A stretch of 64,000 nt of DNA from Chlorokybus atmophyticus. Taxonomy: Eukaryota; Streptophyta; Chlorokybophyceae; Chlorokybales; Chlorokybaceae. Under the pieces are notes generated by a model, which saw only the letters and a program-made list of their open reading frames with translations, did no database searches and was not told the origin of the DNA. The DNA lies in NCBI GenBank assembly GCA_009103225.1, contig RHPI01002090.1:1507733-1571732 (forward strand). The letters run 5' to 3'. Positions 58,353 to 64,000 of the stretch are shown here, piece after piece; position 1 is the first letter of the stretch; every line of letters starts with the position of its first letter. Position numbers and translations under genes: made by a program.

Positions 58353-61300
58353 ACCCCACCCACCCACACACACGCACACATCCACACCCCCACCCCCACC
58401 TTGTTTGGTGGCCTCGGCGGGCTGAACGGTTCCGACCGATACGCGACGTTCATCCCCCAGTCCGCCGCCTGCACGATCGCGTCGTTCGGGTCCGGCTGCG
58501 ACGGCGGCCTCGCACTGTCTCCCTCGGATGCATTTCCCAAAGATGACGCGCTCGTCCGGGCGGCGGCGGCCACGGCAGCCCAGTCGGGCGAAGGGGCGCT
58601 GGGCATAGCCGCCAGCAACGACTGCCTGCGGGAGGAGAGGANNNNNNNNNNNNNNNNNNNNNNNNNNNNNNNNNNNNNNNNNNNNNNNNNNNNNNNNNNN
58701 NNNNNNNNNNNNNNNNNNNNNNNNNNNNNNNNNNNNNNNNNNNNNNNNNNNNNNNNNNNNNNNNNNNNNNNNNNNNNNNNNNNNNNNNNNNNNNNNNNNN
58801 NNNNNNNNNNNNNNNNNNNNNNNNNNNNNNNNNNNNNNNNNNNNNNNNNNNNNNNNNNNNNNNNNNNNNNNNNNNNNNNNNNNNNNNNNNNNNNNNNNNN
58901 NNNNNNNNNNNNNNNNNNNNNNNNNNNNNNNGGGGGGTAATGTGTGGCGTGTGGAGTCGCGTACTTGGTGTTGGGCTCGTTGGGGGTCTTGTCGCTGGTG
59001 CTGTTGCTACTACTGCTGTTGTTGCTTGGTTGGTTTGCGGCTGCAGGTGCAGCTGGTGCTGCGTGGCTGGCGGGGCCTGCCTTGGAGTTGTTGTTGTTGT
59101 TGGCAGTTGCGGTGGTGTTGGGTTTGGAGCCGGGTAGTGTGGAAGAGGAGGTAGTTGGGGATGGGTTGACGAGGTCTCGCTTGCCGAGGGCTGCCTGAAA
59201 CTCGCGCACGGACATGCGCTGAGGATCCCTCTCGCGTCTCGGTCCCGCCCTCACCTGGCTCCCATCCTTCAACGTCACACCCGCACCCACCTTCATTGTC
59301 TCAATCTGTCTCACACACGTGATATACACGACATCAATACGCCCAGCAAGCCTAGGCAATCACAAGAGATCACGTCAACACAAACACGCACCACGGGTGG
59401 TTGTCCAGGAGCAGCGCTCTTGACCAGCAACGCATCCGCGCCCGTGCCAAACGCATCTCCCAACGCGTTGTTGCCCGCGAGTCCACCTCCTCCTCCTCCT
59501 CCCGCACCTTTTGCGCCACGCCCCTTCCCACTTGCGCCAGCCACTACCCCTTTCGCAATAGCCTCTCCTCTCCCAGGACCACCCCTATTGTTGTTGTTGT
59601 TGCTGCTGTTGTTTGTGCGCGAGGAGTCGGGTCGTGACGACGACGGTCGATCCGGGTTGTTGTTGTCTTCGGCGATGGAGATCTTGGGCTGGACGCTTGT
59701 GGGCGGCAGCTTCTCGGGGTCGATGGCGACGAGGGCCACGACGTTGCCGGCGTGGTCGTAGGCGTACTCGCGACCGCGCAGCTCCTTTTGGACGGCTTCG
59801 AGACGACGTGCCTCCTCAGCCTCCTTCTGCCAAAGTGAACAGAAAGGGGCTGCTCGTTACAACATTTGAGCACCAACATGTTGTTGAAGTCAGCTACATG
59901 TTACACGCACGCACGCACGCACACATGCGCGCACGCACATCTGACCTGTATCAGGGAGCTTCGCAGAGCGTCCATGCGCTTACGCGCAGCGATCTCTTCC
60001 CGCAGCCGCGCTTCCAGCTCGGCCTCCTCAGGCGACAGGGCTTTCTTCTGCTCACATTATTGTCGACAACGCAAACCCAACAAACCAGAGTCACCATGCC
60101 GTACATACATGCAAGGCTGACGTGTGTCTTACCGCCGCTGGTGCCTTGGCGTTTCCTTGCTTCACGCGTGTCTCGGATGACTTGCTGTAAGTTGACCTGC
60201 ACACACAGAAGCGCGCATGCGTGTGCATCGACATGTGGCTGTGCGTGCGTGCGTGCGTGCGTGCGCGCGTGAAAGCTTATGACCTGGCACACGCGTGCTG
60301 CTGGACTTACCCTGCTCTGCCAACCTGCGGCTGCGTCCCAACGCCATTCGCACCGTTGTTATTATTGTTGTTGCGAGCTCGCACGGACCCCGCCACCGAC
60401 CCTGGCCCTCCTTTGCCCCCGCCGTCGTACACGCTCCCGGGACCTCCTGTCTGTCGTTCAGTTCACGTGAGAAACAGTGACAATCAACCATTGCTCGCAT
60501 TCTGAGTCACTCACCCCTCTGCGCATGTTGCGCGAGCCGCTCGGGGACAGCATCGGGCTGGTCGGGTTCGAGAACAAGTCGATAGCCGGCGCACGCCTCC
60601 TGTGAGATGAGACGTATGCATATAACACGATTGGCATGGTCGGCGTGTACGTGCGTGTGGATGCATATCTCTCTATACGTATGTACGGATCTGCATGCAT
60701 ATGCGTGCGCTTGCGTACGTGCATGTGCGTATGCGTGGACGTTCATACAAGCCTCTTGATGCGTGAGCAACAGTCAAGTACTGAGTGAACAGCATGTCTG
60801 CATGCTCCGGTGACACGCAAGCTTCGTACCTTATGGGAACCACACCACGCGCAAACGGATCGATGGGCGCAGGCTCAGGCTCTGACGAATACAACATCGC
60901 CGCGTGAGATGTTGTCATTTTTGTGCGACACACAGCTCAACACGAGATGTTGTTAACGCAAGAAGTTGTATTACGCGTACCCAAGTCCGGTGCCCAGTTA
61001 TCCCAAACTGTGCCTGGCTCCATCCATCCACCCGTGTGGTCCGCATGCGCGAGCTGAGCAAACAGGAGGAAACGTGACGCACTGTAAGCGTTTGCTGTGT
61101 TGCCTGGAATGCAATGATACGCATATCAGACGCACGCATGCATGCACTCGTGTGCAAGCGCAGGTGTATATGTATTCGTTACCAGAACACAGGCATGCAC
61201 GCATCACTACACACGCGCGCATGGGTGCTTGTGAACATGCGCGCATACCTGCAGGAGTTCTAGGCACTCGTCTAGACAGTAGTCGACTGCCTGCTCCTGC

Positions 61301-61882
61301 GCGGCCTGCAAGATCTCCTGACCCGTGATGTAATCGCCCACCGAACCCAGCAGACACTCCTCCAGCGCATCCTGCATGGTTGTCGTTGACATTGTTGTTG
61401 CTTCTGGTGTTGTGGCTGTACACGTAGTTTGTGGTTGTTGCTGCTATTTGATTTGGGCTGTTTGTTAGTGTCAGCATATAAAGAAGGTTCTTGATGACAT
61501 GTACTCGCACTGAAGCCATGATAAGCACGCACAAGCGCCGTTCACACTCCAACCAGTCGGAGAGATGATACTGTCAGAATTTATGATTACGTGATGTCGT
61601 GTCGTGTTTGTATGCGTCTATTGATTTCGCCGGTTGCATGTCGCTCGGCAGCTGCATTCAGTTAAATGCATCTGCAGAGGCTTATGCCTAAACCCTGCCG
61701 GGACTACAGTATTGCAAGCGACAATCGAAGATAAGGTGAGGTCGTCTTCATGAACGTGCCTGAGCGTAATTGTTTGCCTCCTCCCTCAGCAGCTCCCTCT
61801 CCTTCCTCGCCTCCTCCTCGGCGGCCGCCGCCGCTGCTGCCGCCTTCTTCGCGGCCGCTTTGTCTGAAGCCGGCGGCGCCAT
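58012..61882 (-). CDS. Low-complexity coiled-coil protein of unknown function
   Basis: I do not recognise the family with certainty. The start MAPPASDKAAAKKAA (61882) leads into an Ala/Glu-rich helix. Further exons encode DALEECLLGSVGDYITGQEI (near 61376-61250), PEPAPIDPFARGVVPIR, AIDLFSNPTSPMLSPSGS, Gly/Asn-rich linkers, a Glu/Arg-rich coiled coil (KALSPEEAELEARLREEIAA), and GREYAYDHAGNVVALVAIDP with LPPTSVQPKI. Then come long Asn/Ser/Ala tracts, the N gap, and a C-terminal part with WGMNVAYRSEPFSPPRPPNK and PSAKQRQMEVGKIPKL. The YDHxGNVV...LPP element and the Pro-rich PPRPPxK end recall low-complexity proteins of motile cilia such as C2orf81, a weak analogy. The 3' end (about 58012) and several splice sites are provisional. 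Confidence 0.65.
58210..58400. repeat. Simple-sequence tracts in an intron
   Basis: ACTCGC and ACGCGC repeats pass into a (CA)n tract and CCACCC/CCCCCA runs, over nearly 200 bases. They fill an intron of the minus-strand coiled-coil gene. Confidence 0.9.
58642..58931. other. Assembly gap (290 N)
   Basis: A run of 290 N followed by six G, inside the coiled-coil protein gene. Some coding sequence is probably missing. Confidence 0.99.
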
Positions 61883-62277
61883 ACTTGCGGATGGCAAGAA
61901 AACGTTACTCTCAACACACCTTGACGCGCCAATGCTCTTTCGCATCTACACCCATACCCTCACCAACACCGACGACGACGACGCTGACGCCGCCCCTGCC
62001 GATCGCCTGAACCGCCCAAGCGTCACGTGACCAGCAGTAGTAGGAGGCAAAATGACAAACAGCAACTCCCTGTACACCGCTTCAGCTACAGAACGACGAT
62101 GACTCCGCATTCGTGTAAGCCGCTGCAGTTCTTTTTCGTTACTGTTCGTATATATCATTAAAACCACCCCGCCGCGTCACGTGACCCGGCCCAACCCTGC
62201 TCTGCTCTGCTTGGAACGGAACGCGCGGGGGAGTAGGAGGACAGAGTGGGCGGCATCGCCGCCGACCGTCGTCGACG
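61883..62277. promoter_or_regulatory. Divergent promoter with two identical G-box palindromes
   Basis: 395 bp between the divergent starts of the coiled-coil gene and the secreted protein gene. The 10-bp palindrome GTCACGTGAC occurs twice, at 62022-62031 and 62176-62185, both inside CGTCACGTGACC. The CACGTG core is the E-box/G-box bound by bHLH and bZIP factors. Control of both genes is inferred from position. Confidence 0.6.
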
Positions 62278-63841
62278 ATGGCCTCATCAGCAGCGGTGCT
62301 CTGCTCCTTCGTGTTGCTGGCTTCTTCCTACTTGGGCTGTGCGTCCGGTGCGTCGTCGTCCCAGCCCAACACCAACTACAACCCGTGCGGCACGTCGGGC
62401 GCGGTGGCGATCGCGGAGACGCTGCCCGTGGGGCTGGCGTTCGCGCCCAACTCGACAGTGTGGGGGGACGCGGCGCCGTGCGACGTCAAAGACCACCTGG
62501 TGAGTCAGGGATGAGAGAGCATGGGTGGACCGATGCAGGGTGGTGAGGTCACGAATGAACTGTTGTGGCCTGATGTCTCGTTCAGCGAATGATGCTGATT
62601 TCATGGTTATGACGGCATTGGTGGTGACAGCATTAGTAACTGCAAGTCACACCGTGCAGAAGGTTGGCAGCCTGCAGTAGTGCTTCCGTTGCCTTGGGTG
62701 TGAGTGACGAGGGCAAAATGCTATTTTCTCGAAATAACCGAGTATCGAGTTGACAGCATCTGCGGAATTCTGTTTTGGTGTCTCATGTCTACCTCAGTAA
62801 CTAGTTGCTATGGCTTGATATGACTGGCGTTGCTCGCGCATGCTTACGGTGTTTTCTAGACTTGATACGCATGAAGTCCAAAAATGACGGTTGTGCTAAT
62901 GCGGCGCGCAGAACGTATCAATGGCGAAGGTGGCGGTGTACCAGGTGATGGCAGATCGCCTCGCCCTGATGCTCCTCGACACCAACACCTCCGCCACCAT
63001 CCTCCAGCAGGCAAGAACTGAAGTTCAACAAAGCCGTAGTTCCTGTTCCTAACGTCTGATATTGGTAGTCACCACTGTCTGTCCATGTACGTAACTAGTA
63101 GTGGCTTGACACGACATGTCCCTCTTTTGCTATGCGCAGTGGTCGAACTCAACAAGCGTGGTGGCCTTCAGCGGCAACCAACGCTCCGATCCCCGCCTCG
63201 TCAGCACCACCAAAGTAAGACGACAACAACAATGGTGTTGATGATACCAACCTAGATGGAAACTGATGTCGTACGTGTGTCGTGCAGGGGCGGGTGACAG
63301 ACCTCACGCTTACACTCAAGTTGAAGCTGGGTGTGCTGCAGTATTTCCAATGGTGAGCTCCTAGCACACACGTACAACACACGCGCCTGCAGAATGGCGC
63401 TCTACCTGTTCTAAGCGACTCGTCTTTCCCAAACAGGAACGACGGAGGTTGCGACAAGTGCGGCGGCGTGTACGATGAGCTTTGCTTCGACGGCAAGAAC
63501 TGCGCGACGCCCATCGCAGAGTGCGAGAACCTCCCCAACGGCACCACCTGCGAAGTCGGGGTACGCTTACTTCACGTACAGATACTGGAGTTGAACTGAC
63601 ATTGAGTTTGTAACTGACCCAACAATGCATGTATGAGCAGGTGCACTTGGCGTGGTCTGGGTCGGACAGGCACCAGCGGCCTCTTGATACGGCTCAGGTT
63701 GTGACGGACGTTGGCAAGTACTCCCTCAGCAACCTTTACTACAAATTCACCAACATAAACTTCACCCAGTCTGTCTTCGACGACTCCACCTCCTCCGTCG
63801 GCGGTGCCATTGGAGGCTTCAGGCGTCTCCTGCTACGATAA
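62278..63841 (+). CDS. Secreted Cys-rich protein of unknown function
   Basis: Six exons (62278-62499, 62912-63010, 63140-63214, 63288-63352, 63437-63560, 63641-63841) give 261 residues. A signal peptide is clear: MASSAAVLCSFVLLASSYLG, with cleavage near CASG. The mature part has no membrane segment or recognisable catalytic motif. It shows TDLTLTLKLKLGVLQYFQW, then a Cys-rich block (CDKCGGVYDELCFDGKNC, CENLPNGTTCEVG) and several N-X-S/T sites such as NVS, NTS and NST. The C-terminus has no GPI-anchor signal. I do not recognise the family; the pattern suggests an extracellular or vacuolar disulfide-bonded glycoprotein. Intron 2 uses a GC donor (CAG|GCAAGA), since read-through soon meets a stop. 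Confidence 0.8.
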
Positions 63842-64000
63842 GGTCTTTGGCCTTATGTGCGGACCTTGTTGACGTGTGTTTGGGATGTTCGTTGAGTGAT
63901 GTGGTTGGTCTGGCTTGATTGATGCGCCTTGCATGCTGTGCTCTCAAAGAGGTTCAATGCACAGCTGACGAGTCTTACGTATAAGGTACAACAATGATTG
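63842..64000. other. Non-coding tail of the window
   Basis: 159 bp after the last stop codon, presumably 3' UTR. Nothing else is visible. Confidence 0.5.

Noticed and set aside
1-64000. CRISPR array, phage, operon or bacterial defence system
   Set aside because: Spliceosomal introns, a cytosolic-type tRNA gene and eukaryotic genes throughout. No regularly spaced repeats or prokaryotic gene clusters are present.

Overview
This is nuclear DNA of a eukaryote, very probably a flagellated green alga (Viridiplantae, chlorophyte or prasinophyte grade). The genes are interrupted by many short, mostly GT-AG introns. They include a plastid-type ADP-glucose pyrophosphorylase subunit, a plant-type N-carbamoylputrescine amidase, two plant-like half-size ABCA transporters, the plant-type 20.9 kDa complex I subunit and the ciliary protein CFAP251. 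The species cannot be fixed from the sequence. Three N gaps (18216-18351, 32547-32577, 58642-58931), two with poly-G edges, show a draft assembly.

Layout. 1-6132: a decayed Ty3/gypsy retrotransposon on the minus strand, cut by the window start (gag, protease, RT, RNase H, integrase, PBS and one LTR). 6133-8490: gene-free, AT-rich DNA with nested mariner-like terminal repeats, hairpins and tandem duplications. 8491-8563: tRNA-Arg(CCT). Then a gene-dense stretch: ERCC1 (+, 9056-11166), a secreted PLAT-less lipoxygenase (-, 12047-15288), a mitochondrial-carrier-family protein (-, 16594-18165), RMI1 (+, 18596-20470), a type II membrane DUF5695 glycosidase-like protein with a PAN-like domain (-, 21063-26003), NFU1 (-, 27281-28684), PTEN with a C-terminal coiled coil (+, 29262-32396), an ADP-glucose pyrophosphorylase subunit with altered catalytic motifs (-, 33793-36863), N-carbamoylputrescine amidase (+, 37735-39834), CFAP251 (-, 39967-44271), complex I 20.9 kDa subunit (+, 44789-45873), two head-to-head ABCA half-transporters (-, 46525-50695 and +, 52947-57671), a low-complexity coiled-coil protein (-, about 58010-61882) and a secreted Cys-rich protein (+, 62278-63841).

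The genes do not form one pathway. Some share themes: DNA repair and recombination (ERCC1, RMI1), mitochondrial function (carrier, NFU1, complex I), lipid and membrane biology (lipoxygenase, PTEN, ABCA pair) and the cilium (CFAP251). Several pairs are divergent over a few hundred bases. For most genes the exon models keep reading frame through every splice, and the totals match family lengths. About eight introns appear to start with GC inside an extended CAG|GCAAG context, which is unusually many. The most interesting points are the complete lipoxygenase iron site in a secreted protein without a PLAT domain, the altered loop and catalytic Asp of the ADP-glucose pyrophosphorylase subunit, the GC-AG introns, the PAN-DUF5695 architecture, and long perfect snap-back palindromes around the lipoxygenase gene.
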